Below are positions 29,526 to 40,260 of a stretch of 64,000 bases of DNA, in pieces. The stretch lies in contig NGFI01000008.1 in assembly GCA_002215645.1 (NCBI GenBank), positions 248,001 through 312,000 on the forward strand, in the 5' to 3' direction. The stretch is from Gemmatimonadetes bacterium 2013_60CM_65_52 (GTDB lineage Bacteria; Gemmatimonadota; Gemmatimonadetes; Gemmatimonadales; Gemmatimonadaceae). Every line of letters starts with the position of its first letter. Position 1 is the first letter of the stretch. A model generated the notes under the pieces. That model saw only the letters and a program-made list of their open reading frames with translations. It made no database searches and was not told the DNA's origin. Position numbers and translations under genes: made by a program.

Positions 29526-30140
29526 ATGACACGTCGTACTCTTGTTCTTGCACTGATGACCACGCTCGCGGTGCCCGCGCTCGACGCGTGTCACCGCAGC
29601 AAGCCCGAGCCCGAAGCGGCTCCCGCCGCGACCACGACGACGGTGGACATGTCGGCCGCGCAGCGGCGTGCCGATTCCGTTGCCGCTGCTGATGCGGCGC
29701 GTCGTCGCGCCGATTCGCTGGCCGCGCTGCGCAACGCGGGCGCCGACGCTGAACGCGCGCGCGTGGAGGCTCTGCAGACCCTCGCCCAGAAGGTCTACTT
29801 CGACTACGACAAGGACGCGCTCCGCGACGACGTGCGGGCCGTGCTCGACGCCAAGGCGGCCGTCCTCGCCGCGAATCCCGCCGTCACGCTCGTGGTCACG
29901 GGCCACACCGACGAGCGGGGCACGGCGGAGTACAACCTTGCGCTCGGCCAGCGCCGAGCGGCACAGGTCAAGCGGTATCTCGTGAGCAAGGGGATCAGCG
30001 AAACGCGAATGGCGACGCAGAGCATGGGCGACTCGCAACCAGCCGTACAGGGGACGGACGAGGCCGCATATCAGCAGAACCGTCGCGCCGAGTTCGAGGC
30101 GATGAACACGGCGGGAGCGCTCATGCGGCCGCGGTCATGA
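29526..30140 (+). CDS. pal: Peptidoglycan-associated lipoprotein Pal (OmpA family)
   Basis: 204 residues from ATG 29526, chosen because GGAG lies 6 nt upstream; ATG 29514 is an alternative giving METR before MTRR. The lipobox is ALDAC. A short Ala/Arg helical linker precedes the OmpA domain: VYFDYDKDALRDDVRAVL, VVTGHTDERGTAEYNLALGQRRA and the final NRRAEFEAM. It anchors the outer membrane to peptidoglycan and is pulled by TolB/TolA. It overlaps cpoB by ATGA. Confidence 0.95.
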   Translation: MTRRTLVLALMTTLAVPALDACHRSKPEPEAAPAATTTTVDMSAAQRRADSVAAADAARRRADSLAALRNAGADAERARVEALQTLAQKVYFDYDKDALRDDVRAVLDAKAAVLAANPAVTLVVTGHTDERGTAEYNLALGQRRAAQVKRYLVSKGISETRMATQSMGDSQPAVQGTDEAAYQQNRRAEFEAMNTAGALMRPRS

Positions 30141-30910
30141 GACCCGCCGTCGTCGCTCTACTCGCGGCATTTCTCCTGAGCGGCTGTCTCGCCTCGAAGG
30201 GCGATGTCGCGCTGCTGCAGAGCGAGCTGCACGGAATTCGGGATGCGAACCAGCAGGCGGACGCCACGCAGCGTGCGCGCGTCGATCTGCTGGTGTCGAT
30301 GATTCAGCGGTCCCTGGATTCGGTCCGCGTGGTGAGCCAGCGCCTCGCGAAGCTGCAAGGTGACGTGCAGAACGACCATTACGAGATGGGACGCCAGATC
30401 CTGACCATTCAGGAGCTGACGGGACAGAGTCAGCGCCGTATTCAGGAGCTGCGCGCGTCGCTCGAGGAGCGGAATCAACAACCTGCGCCAGTGCCTGCGG
30501 TGCCTGGAGACACCACGCGTCCTGCGCCTGGTGGTCCGGGTCCCGCACAACTCTTCCAGAGCTCGCTGGACCAGCTGCGCCGCGGAAGCACGACGGTCGC
30601 ACGCAGCGGTTTCGAGGAGCTCGTGCGCAACTATCCGACGTCCGACGACGCCCCCGAGGCAATGATCTACATTGCCGCGACGTATGCGGCCGAACGGAAC
30701 CAGGCGGCCGCCGACTCGGTATACGGGCTGGTCGTGCAGAAATATCCGTCGTCGCCCAAGGCGGCGACAGCATTGTACAAGCGTGCGTCGTCGCTGCGGA
30801 CGGCCGGACAGCCGGCTGCGGCACGAGGGCTGCTCGACCGCATCGTGAAAGAGTATCCGCGGTCGGACGAAGCGGCGCTCGCACGTGAACAATTGCGGAA
30901 CCCGCGCTAA
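30137..30910 (+). CDS. cpoB: CpoB/YbgF-type cell-division coordinator lipoprotein
   Basis: 257 residues. Lipobox LSGC near residue 17, a heptad-like coiled-coil region (about 25-115: ALLQSELHGIRDANQQADATQ and QRRIQELRASLEERNQQ), a Pro-rich break, then TPR repeats (AQLFQSSLDQLRRGSTTVARSGFEEL, NQAAADSVYGLVVQKYPSSPKA). This is the usual architecture of the last gene of tol-pal operons, which ties septal wall synthesis to outer-membrane constriction. Lipidation is unlike E. coli CpoB, which is only exported. Confidence 0.9.
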   Translation: MRPAVVALLAAFLLSGCLASKGDVALLQSELHGIRDANQQADATQRARVDLLVSMIQRSLDSVRVVSQRLAKLQGDVQNDHYEMGRQILTIQELTGQSQRRIQELRASLEERNQQPAPVPAVPGDTTRPAPGGPGPAQLFQSSLDQLRRGSTTVARSGFEELVRNYPTSDDAPEAMIYIAATYAAERNQAAADSVYGLVVQKYPSSPKAATALYKRASSLRTAGQPAAARGLLDRIVKEYPRSDEAALAREQLRNPR

Positions 30911-30930
30911 GCGGCGAGAGGAAACTGACG

Positions 30931-31701
30931 ATGGGTAGCTCGGCCGAGATGCCGTTTCTCGACCACCTGGAGGAGTTGCGCTGGCGGATCATCTGGTCGC
31001 TGGCGGCGCTCGTCGTCGGTGTGGTGATCGGATTCGTCATCGTCCTGAACTTCGACCTGCTGACGTGGCTGCAGGCGCCTGTGATCCCGTTTCTGCACGG
31101 GCACAGGCTGGTCGTCACGCATCCGGGCGACGGCTTCAGCATTCTCCTGCAAACCGCGGTGATGGTGGGCGTGGTCATCGCGCTGCCGGTCATCATCTAC
31201 CAGGTCTGGCTGTTTCTCTCGCCGGCGCTCTACCGCCACGAGAAGAAGGTGGTGATGCCGGTCATCGTGGGCGCGGTATTCCTATTCGTGTGCGGTGCCG
31301 CGCTCGCGTGGTATCTCGTGCTGCCCATGACGCTGCGGTTCCTGTTCAGCTTCGCGGATCGGGCGTTCGAGGAAATGATTACGGTGCAAGAGTACTTCGG
31401 GTTCGTGAGTACGCTCGTGCTGGCCATGGGTGCGGTGTTCGAGCTCCCCATCGTCATCATGCTGCTGACGACACTCGGACTCGTGACGCCGCAATTTCTC
31501 ACGAAGTTCCGCCGGCATGCGGTGGTCGGCTCGTACGTCGCCGCGTCCATCATCACGCCGGGCGATCTGGTGTACACGTCGGTGATTCTCTCGGTCCCCC
31601 TGTACCTGTTGTACGAGGTGAGCATCGGGTTGTCCTATCTCGTGTTCCGCAGGCGCGAACGAAAACGGCAGGCTGAGGAAGCGTCGGAGGCGGTGGCGTG
31701 A
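30931..31701 (+). CDS. tatC: Twin-arginine translocase subunit TatC
   Basis: 256 residues, six membrane helices. The N-terminal MPFLDHLEELRWRIIWSL is the signal-peptide-binding signature; LPVIIYQVWLFLSPALYRHEKK is the second conserved block. It recognises RR-signal peptides and recruits TatA. tatA is 13 kb away at 44189. It overlaps the LptD-like gene by GTGA and has GAGAGG ahead of its ATG. Confidence 0.97.
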   Translation: MGSSAEMPFLDHLEELRWRIIWSLAALVVGVVIGFVIVLNFDLLTWLQAPVIPFLHGHRLVVTHPGDGFSILLQTAVMVGVVIALPVIIYQVWLFLSPALYRHEKKVVMPVIVGAVFLFVCGAALAWYLVLPMTLRFLFSFADRAFEEMITVQEYFGFVSTLVLAMGAVFELPIVIMLLTTLGLVTPQFLTKFRRHAVVGSYVAASIITPGDLVYTSVILSVPLYLLYEVSIGLSYLVFRRRERKRQAEEASEAVA

Positions 31702-34700
31702 GCGTCCGCCCGCTGACGCTTGCGCTGGTCGCGGCGCTGTGGGCGGGGACGGCGGCTGAGGCGCAGCTCCCTGGGCGGCCGCGGGCGAGGCCGCAGCCGT
31801 CGCAGGCGGACACGCTGCGCAATCGCGGCGACTCGCTCGGGAGGGCCGATACGCTCGCGCGTGGAGACACGATTGCAAAGGCGACGTTCATGACGCCGCC
31901 GGACACGATCATGCAGCGGCTCATGAACACGCCGGGCTACAACACGACGCGATATCAGGGCGAGCTCATTGCCTTCGACGCGCTGACCCGGGCGCTGCAG
32001 CTCACGAACAGGGTCATCGTCCAGCGCGATTCGCAGCTCGTCAAGTCGGACACGGCTTTCTACAATGGAACGGGGAACTCGATCCGCGTGGGTACGAGCC
32101 CGAACCGGCGAGGCAACGTGTTCGTCGGGCCGGGCCAGGCGCCGCTGCTCACGAGCGGCGCCGGCACGTACGATCTCGCCACCCGGCGCGCGAGCGTCAC
32201 CGGAGTGAAGACCAAAGTCCCGCAGAGCGGCCAGGAGCTCACCATCACCGGCGAGAAGGTCACGGTGGTGGCATCGAGCGACACGCTGCGCAATCCCAAT
32301 GGCGCCACGTACTACCTGCGCGACGGCACCGTCACCGCGTGCGACGACTCCATTCCCGACTACTTCTTCAAGGCGGGTGAGATCAAGCGCACCGGCTCGT
32401 TTGTCGTGGCGCGTCCCGCGGTGCTCTACATCGGCGACGTGCCCGTGCTGTGGCTGCCCTTTCTCTTTCAGGACATCCGCAACGGCCGTCACAGCGGCAT
32501 GGTCACGCCGAACCTCGGCGTCAGCGACTTCATCAGAAACAGCAAGTCGTACCGCCGCAACGTCGAAGGGCTCGGTTACTACTTCGCCATCTCCGACTAC
32601 ATGGACGCGCAGGCCTCGCTCGACTGGCGCAGCAACGCGGGTGAGAGCGACTTCAACGACCCGGGCTACGTCCGATACAACGGCGAGTTCCGGTACCGCT
32701 GGCTCGACCGGTTCGTTGCGGGGAACGTGGCGCTCAGCCACACCACGCAGGGCGGGTCCATCAACGACGCGCTCTCGTGGGGACATCAGCAGAGCTTTTC
32801 GCGCAACAGCTCGTTCTCGATGAATCTGAACCTGGTCAAGAACACCACGCTGCAACGGCAGACGACGATCAACCCGTACTCCGCCCTCGCTACCATTTCG
32901 TCGCAGGCCAACTACCAGCAGAAGATCGGACCGGCGCAGCTCAGCCTCGGCGGCTCCCAGAAGCAGTATCCGGGACGCACGCAACTCGACCGCCAGTTTC
33001 CGACGCTGAGCCTCACGACCAGTCCGCTCAACGTGGCCAGTTGGCTCACGTGGACGCCGAGCTTCAACTATTCCTCGACGCAGTCGCTCGGCATCGACCA
33101 GCCAACGCAGCTCGGACTCCTCTTGCGTACGGGAAAGAATGCCGCGGGGCGTGACACGGTATTCGGCGATACGCTGCGCCGCGCCGCGTACACCAGCAGC
33201 GCGTCGTTCGACACGCCGATCCAGATCTTCGGTTACAACCTCGGCAATTCCTTCACGATCAACTCCGCGCGCAACGACTTTCCCGAGCGCGAGATCGTGA
33301 CGGACGTCAACAGCGGCGTCGAGTCCGATCGCATCTATGCACAGACGTATCACACCGAGGTGAATTGGACGCCGCAGTTCACCCTGCCACCGCTGGCGCG
33401 CAACAACTTCAACTTCACGCCGTCGCTGTCCCTCTCGAACGTGGACGGCTCCGCCTTCTGGATCCGCAACGAGCGCACGGGCGGGCGATGGGTGCATCAG
33501 TCCAAGCGGCCATCCCTCGGGCTCTCGGCGTCGCCGACCATATTCGGTCTCTTCAGCGGCTTCGGGCCGTTTCAGCGCTTCCGCCACTCCATCGCGCCCA
33601 CCGTCGGCTATTCGTATGCACCGGCCAGCGATGTGAGCGATGAGTTCCTGGCCGCGATCGGTCGCACGCGATTCAGCCGGACCGGTGGGACGGGCTACCT
33701 CGGCGCGCTGGCGCAGAATGCACTCACCTTCGGCCTGTCGACCAACATCGAAGGGAAGCTTCGCTCGCACAACGACTCGAATCCCGAGTCAGGCGACAAG
33801 CTCAAGCTGCTCGCCATCAACTTCACGTCGATCAACTACGACTTCGAGCGCGCACGCGCCACGCACAGCCGGCTGCGTGGACTCACGACGCAGAATTTCG
33901 GGTATACCGTGCGGTCGGACCTGCTTCCCGGCTTCGATCTCGGCGTGGACTATTCGCTGTTCGAGGGGTCCACGCTCAGCGATTCCGCGGTGTTTAAACC
34001 CTATCGTGAACGCGTCACGAGCGCGTTCAGCTTCAGTAATACCGCCAACCCGTTCGCCGTCTTCAGTCGTCTGTTCGGTCGTGCCGTTCCACCGTCCGCG
34101 CCAGGCGGGGACCGGCTCGATCAGCCCGCCGACGATCGATACGCACGACAGATCGCGTCGCAACCGGTCGCTGGGCGGGCCGCTCGCTCGGCGGCCTTCA
34201 TCCCGACTACCACACAGGGGTGGCAGGCGTCCTTCACCTTCAGCTCGGCGCGCCAGCGTCCGCCGGTCGGTGGCTCCAACATCGTCCAGTTCGATCCGGC
34301 GGTGCAATGCGCCGCGCTCAATACGCAGTTGCTGCGTCTGCAGTACGACCAGTGCATCGCGAATGCCCGCACCAACCCGGCGACGCCCACGCCCATCACG
34401 TCGGGCATCGTCGGCTCGCCGATCTATCTCACTCCGCCCACGACCTCGCTCGGCAGCAGTATCAACTTCAATCTCACGGATCACTGGGCCGCATCGTGGC
34501 AGACCCAGTACGATTTCGAGGGCCACGACTTCGCGAGCCAGATCGTGTCGCTCCAACGCGACCTGCACGACTGGCGCGCCATCTTCGCCTTCACGAAGTC
34601 ACCGAACGGCAGCTTCGCGTTCAACTTCCTGATCTCGCTGAAGGCGGAGCCCGAGCTGAAGTTCGATTATCACAAGGCGACGTACCGGAACGAGGGCTTT

Positions 34701-34715
34701 GGCGTGTCGCGCTGA
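31698..34715 (+). CDS. lptD: LptD/OstA-like LPS assembly outer-membrane protein
   Basis: 1005 residues with a signal peptide ending in GTAAEAQ. An OstA/LptA-like jellyroll lies near residues 75-190 (RYQGELIAFDALTRALQL ... GTGNSIRV), followed by a large C-terminal beta-barrel of alternating strands. The motif VLYIGDVPVLWLPFLFQDI is the typical LptD junction. It inserts LPS into the outer leaflet. I see only three Cys in clear positions (one near TACDDSIP, two near residues 873-890), so the two-disulfide pattern of E. coli LptD is not obviously kept. The operon position after tatC supports an envelope role. Confidence 0.85.
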   Translation: MSVRPLTLALVAALWAGTAAEAQLPGRPRARPQPSQADTLRNRGDSLGRADTLARGDTIAKATFMTPPDTIMQRLMNTPGYNTTRYQGELIAFDALTRALQLTNRVIVQRDSQLVKSDTAFYNGTGNSIRVGTSPNRRGNVFVGPGQAPLLTSGAGTYDLATRRASVTGVKTKVPQSGQELTITGEKVTVVASSDTLRNPNGATYYLRDGTVTACDDSIPDYFFKAGEIKRTGSFVVARPAVLYIGDVPVLWLPFLFQDIRNGRHSGMVTPNLGVSDFIRNSKSYRRNVEGLGYYFAISDYMDAQASLDWRSNAGESDFNDPGYVRYNGEFRYRWLDRFVAGNVALSHTTQGGSINDALSWGHQQSFSRNSSFSMNLNLVKNTTLQRQTTINPYSALATISSQANYQQKIGPAQLSLGGSQKQYPGRTQLDRQFPTLSLTTSPLNVASWLTWTPSFNYSSTQSLGIDQPTQLGLLLRTGKNAAGRDTVFGDTLRRAAYTSSASFDTPIQIFGYNLGNSFTINSARNDFPEREIVTDVNSGVESDRIYAQTYHTEVNWTPQFTLPPLARNNFNFTPSLSLSNVDGSAFWIRNERTGGRWVHQSKRPSLGLSASPTIFGLFSGFGPFQRFRHSIAPTVGYSYAPASDVSDEFLAAIGRTRFSRTGGTGYLGALAQNALTFGLSTNIEGKLRSHNDSNPESGDKLKLLAINFTSINYDFERARATHSRLRGLTTQNFGYTVRSDLLPGFDLGVDYSLFEGSTLSDSAVFKPYRERVTSAFSFSNTANPFAVFSRLFGRAVPPSAPGGDRLDQPADDRYARQIASQPVAGRAARSAAFIPTTTQGWQASFTFSSARQRPPVGGSNIVQFDPAVQCAALNTQLLRLQYDQCIANARTNPATPTPITSGIVGSPIYLTPPTTSLGSSINFNLTDHWAASWQTQYDFEGHDFASQIVSLQRDLHDWRAIFAFTKSPNGSFAFNFLISLKAEPELKFDYHKATYRNEGFGVSR

Positions 34716-34759
34716 GCGGTCCACTTGAATTCGCTCCGCGCGCGGCAGACATTGCCCCG

Positions 34760-36279
34760 ATGCGCGCCGCCGTGTCGCTCGATGGTCATTCGCTCACGCT
34801 GGACGATGTCGTGGCCGTCGCCGTGCATCGCGCGCCGGTCGAGCTGTCCGAGGTCGCGCGAATACGCATGGCCCGCGCACACGTCGTCGTGGACGCGCTG
34901 GTACGGTCCAACGTCGTCGCCTATGGCGTGACGACGGGATTCGGCAAGCTCTCCGACATCGCGATTCCGAGGGACCGGCTGGCCGAGCTCCAACAAAACC
35001 TTGTGCGGAGCCATGCGACGGGCGTCGGCCCGCTCCTGCCGGAGCACGAAACGCGCGCGATGATGTTGCTGCGCGCCAACGTCATCGCCAAGGGTTTTTC
35101 CGGCGCGAGGCCGGTGCTCGCCGACACGATCGTCGCGATGCTGAATGCGGGCCTGTATCCGCCCGTGCCCGAGCAGGGCAGCGTCGGCGCCAGTGGCGAT
35201 CTCGCGCCGCTCGCGCATCTCGCACTGGCGCTCATCGGTGAGGGGACGCTGTTCAAGGGCGGGGAACGGGGCGTCGCCGCGGATCTTCTCGCGCGAGAAC
35301 GCATCGAGCCGGTAGCGCTCGGCCCCAAGGAAGGCATCACGCTGATCAACGGCACACAGGCGCACACCGGGATCGCGGCGCTCGCCGTTGTGGGCGCGCA
35401 TCGCCTCTGGCAGATCGCACACCTCTCCGGTGCGATGTCGCTCGAGGCGCTGCTGGGCACCCCCGTCGCGTTCGACGCGCGCATCCAGGACGCACGTGGG
35501 CAACTCGGTCAGGCCGCATCGGCCGCACTGCTCCGGTCGCTGCTCACGGCGAGCGAGATTCGTGAATCGCATCGTTCCGGCGACCCGCGCGTTCAGGACT
35601 CGTACGCGCTGCGTTGCATGCCGCAGGTGCACGGGCCCGTGCTCGACGCCATCGACTTCTGTGCCGGCGTCGTGGGCCGCGAGCTGAACGCCGCGACGGA
35701 CAATCCGCTCGTGTTCGCGGATACCGGCGAGCTGCTCAGCGGCGGCAATTTTCACGGGCAGTCCGTTGCCATGGCGCTCGACTTCCTCGCGATCGCGATG
35801 ACGAATCTCGCCACCATGGCGGAGCGCCGCATCGACCGACTGGTGAATCCGGATCTCAACCAGGGATTGCCCCCGTTCCTCTCGCGCGACGCCGGTGTGA
35901 ATTCCGGCTTCATGATGGCGCAGGTCACGGCGGCGTCACTCGCGAGCGAGTGCAAAGTATTGTCGCATCCGGCCAGCGTGGACACCATTCCCACCGACGG
36001 AAACAAGGAAGACGTCGTCCCCATGGCGATGGGCGCCGCGTGGAAGCTCCGCCGCATCGTCGCCAACGTCCGCTATGTCCTTGCCATCGAGTTGATGTGC
36101 GCCGCGCAGGGCCTCGACTTCCGGCTTCCCCTGCGCGCAGGGCGTGGTGCAGCACTTGGCCATTCGCTGGTGCGCGATCTCGTGGCGCCGCTGGAGCGCG
36201 ACCGCGTGCTGTCCACGGACATTCAAGTGCTCGCGGACGCAATCGAACGCGGCCATTTCTCGACGCCGGTGCGCGAGGC

Positions 36280-36283
<4 letters not shown>
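34760..36283 (+). CDS. hutH: Histidine ammonia-lyase
   Basis: Converts L-histidine to urocanate and ammonia, the first Hut step. ATG 34760 gives 507 residues, normal length; the upstream open frame lies in lptD. Ala144-Ser145-Gly146 in [15 protein letters not shown] form the MIO cofactor. [25 protein letters not shown] and [22 protein letters not shown] are further conserved blocks. Only 44 bp separate it from lptD; a TTGAAT-17-GACATT pair there is a weak promoter candidate. It overlaps hutU by ATGA. Confidence 0.97.
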
Positions 36284-37953
<1,670 letters not shown>

Positions 37954-38943
37954 GTGCTCTCCGCGCGCTTCAGTCCCTGGCACGTTCCACTCTTCCTCGG
38001 CAAATACGGATGGTCGGTGCTGCGGAAGCGGCCGGTCCTCGTGCATTTCGAGGTCACGCTGCGATGCAATGCCCGGTGCGGCTTCTGCGACTACTGGCAG
38101 ACGCCCGCGGAGGCGAAGACCAGCGAGCTGCGGTCCTATGCCGACGCCGCGCGCCACTTCAACCCCATGCTGGTCACGTACACCGGCGGCGAGCCGCTCA
38201 TGCGCCGCGATCTCGAGGAGATCGTCGCGGCCGTGGATCGCGCCGTGCGCCTCAAGTACGTCACCCTCATCACGCACGGCGGCATGCTGACGCCCGAGCG
38301 CGCGGTATCGCTGCGCGATGCTGGAATCCACCAGTTCAACATCTCGCTCGACTACCTCGACGGACGGCACGACGAGGCCCGAGGCATTCCCGGCCTCACG
38401 CGTCGGATCTTTGCGGCCGTCGACGGCATGCGGGCAGCCGGCATCGACAACATCCGCTTCAACACGGTCATCAAGGACGACAACCTCGACGAGCTGGTGC
38501 CCCTCGTGCGTCGCGCGGCGGCGCTTGGATGCGGCGTGAACTTCAGCGTCTATACCGCGTCGAAGAACGGCAATCGCACGCACGTCGTGAACGACCACGA
38601 GCAGCAGCGGCTCGAGGCCGTCATCGCGGAGCTGCTCGACATCAAGCGGCGCCATCGCGGGGTCATCACCAACTCCGACGCGTATCTCGAGCAGATTCCG
38701 CGCTGGACGGCACGCGCCCCGATGCCGAACTGTCGCTCGGGTGAGCGAACCATTCACATCGATCCCGCCGGCCGGGTGAAGCGCTGTCCCGATTTCCCGA
38801 CGGACTTTCACTGGCGCGACTACAAGCCGTACGAGCCGATCGCGTGCAATGCGTGCTTCTACGCGTGCCGCGGAGAAGCACAGGCGCCGCTCCGGCTCTC
38901 GCGCGTGCGCGACGTGATGGGACGGCCGCACGCCGTCGCGTGA
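37954..38943 (+). CDS. Radical SAM protein with a C-terminal cysteine cluster, inserted in the hut operon
   Basis: 329 residues, GTG start directly abutting the hutU stop. The radical SAM cluster is C38-x3-C42-x2-C45 in RCNARCGFCDYW, followed by VTYTGGEPLMRRDL (the GGE motif). The C-terminus holds further cysteines: NCRSGERT, VKRCPDF and CNACFYACRGE, a SPASM-like set that may bind a second Fe-S cluster. No known Hut enzyme is a radical SAM protein. It resembles the broad MoaA/NifB/PqqE group, but I do not recognise the subfamily. Substrate unknown; it may act on a peptide, lipid or small molecule unrelated to histidine. Confidence 0.85.
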   Translation: MLSARFSPWHVPLFLGKYGWSVLRKRPVLVHFEVTLRCNARCGFCDYWQTPAEAKTSELRSYADAARHFNPMLVTYTGGEPLMRRDLEEIVAAVDRAVRLKYVTLITHGGMLTPERAVSLRDAGIHQFNISLDYLDGRHDEARGIPGLTRRIFAAVDGMRAAGIDNIRFNTVIKDDNLDELVPLVRRAAALGCGVNFSVYTASKNGNRTHVVNDHEQQRLEAVIAELLDIKRRHRGVITNSDAYLEQIPRWTARAPMPNCRSGERTIHIDPAGRVKRCPDFPTDFHWRDYKPYEPIACNACFYACRGEAQAPLRLSRVRDVMGRPHAVA

Positions 38944-40226
38944 CGGAGTCTCCGCTGCTCTTCGTCAACGCGGCGCAGGTGGTCACGTGCGCCGGCCCGG
39001 CGCGCGCTCGGGTCGGCAAGGAGATGGCCGACGCTGTCGCGCAGGCAGGCGTCGCGGTGCTCGTTAACGGGTCGACAATCAGCGCCGTAACAGATGAAGC
39101 GGAGCTGCGCGCCGCCTGGCCTGATGCGACGGTCGTCGACTGTGCACAGGGACTCCTCACGCCGGGGTTCGTCGATTCACACACGCACGCCATCTTCGGC
39201 CGCGGCAGATTCGAGGAGCAGGAGATGCGCGCGGCCGGCATCTCCTATTTGGAGATCGCGCGACGCGGTGGCGGCATTCATGCCAGCGTACGCGACCTCC
39301 GATCCAGCGCCGACGACCATCTTTACGCGCTCGCTCGTGAGCGTCTAAGAGCGCTCGCCGCGGCGGGCGTAACGACCGTCGAGGTCAAATCCGGGTACGG
39401 GCTCTCCCTCGAGGACGAGCTGCGCACGCTGCACATCATCCGGCGCCTCTCGGAGACGTTGCCGATGCGCATCGTACCCACGTTCCTCGGGGCGCATGAG
39501 ATTCCACTCGAGTATCGGGACCGCGAGAGTGGGCGTCGGGAATACGTCGAGCTGCTGGTGCAGGAGATGATTCCGGCCGTGGCGCAGTCACAGCTGGCGC
39601 GATTCGCGGACGTATTCTGCGAGCCCGGCGTCTTCACCGTGGCGGAGTCGCGCGAGATTCTCACCGCGGCGCGGCAAGCGGGGCTCGGGATCAAGCTGCA
39701 CGCCGACGAGCTCGCGGCCGGCGGCGGTGCGGAGCTCGCCGCGGAGTTGCGCGCCACCTCGGCCGACCATCTTGCCGCCGTCACGGACGAGGGCATTCGC
39801 GCGCTGTCGAGCGCGGGCACGGTCGCCACGTTGCTTCCGGGCACCATGCTCTTTCTCGGCAAGACGAAACAGGCGCCGGCCCGGGCGCTCATCGACGCGG
39901 GCTGCGCCGTTGCGCTGGCCACCGACTTCAATCCTGGCACCTCACCGACCACGGACTTCCCACTCATCCTGACGCTCGGCGTCAGTCAGCTCCACTTGAC
40001 GGCGGGCGAAGCGATCCTTGCCGGTACGGTGAATGGCGCCGCCGCGCTCGGGCTCGCAGCCCGTGTTGGACAGATCGCGCCGGGCTTTTCTGCCGACCTG
40101 TGCCTATGGAACCTGAGCGACGTTCGCGAACTTCCGTACTGGTATGGCGGACAGCGTTGTGCAGCCTCGTGGACGAGGGGCAAACCTTGTCACGTCCACG
40201 ACTTAGCACTAAGTTCTTTGCGCTGA
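38940..40226 (+). CDS. hutI: Imidazolonepropionase
   Basis: Third Hut step: hydrolyses imidazolone-5-propionate to formiminoglutamate. GTG 38940 overlaps the radical SAM stop. About 428 residues. Metal ligands: H-x-H in DSHTHAIFGRGRFEEQEMR, the KLHADEL histidine, and ATDFNPGTSPT with the catalytic Asp. No gene for formiminoglutamate breakdown (hutF/hutG or a formiminotransferase) is in the window, so that step is elsewhere. Confidence 0.96.
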   Translation: MTESPLLFVNAAQVVTCAGPARARVGKEMADAVAQAGVAVLVNGSTISAVTDEAELRAAWPDATVVDCAQGLLTPGFVDSHTHAIFGRGRFEEQEMRAAGISYLEIARRGGGIHASVRDLRSSADDHLYALARERLRALAAAGVTTVEVKSGYGLSLEDELRTLHIIRRLSETLPMRIVPTFLGAHEIPLEYRDRESGRREYVELLVQEMIPAVAQSQLARFADVFCEPGVFTVAESREILTAARQAGLGIKLHADELAAGGGAELAAELRATSADHLAAVTDEGIRALSSAGTVATLLPGTMLFLGKTKQAPARALIDAGCAVALATDFNPGTSPTTDFPLILTLGVSQLHLTAGEAILAGTVNGAAALGLAARVGQIAPGFSADLCLWNLSDVRELPYWYGGQRCAASWTRGKPCHVHDLALSSLR

Positions 40227-40260
40227 GCCTACTCTCTTGCCAGGGGGGTAGGCTGTCCTC

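Noticed and set aside
31635-33770. 711-residue minus-strand open frame opposite the LptD-like gene
   Set aside because: Shadow of the real gene; composition is low in complexity and no homology motif is visible.
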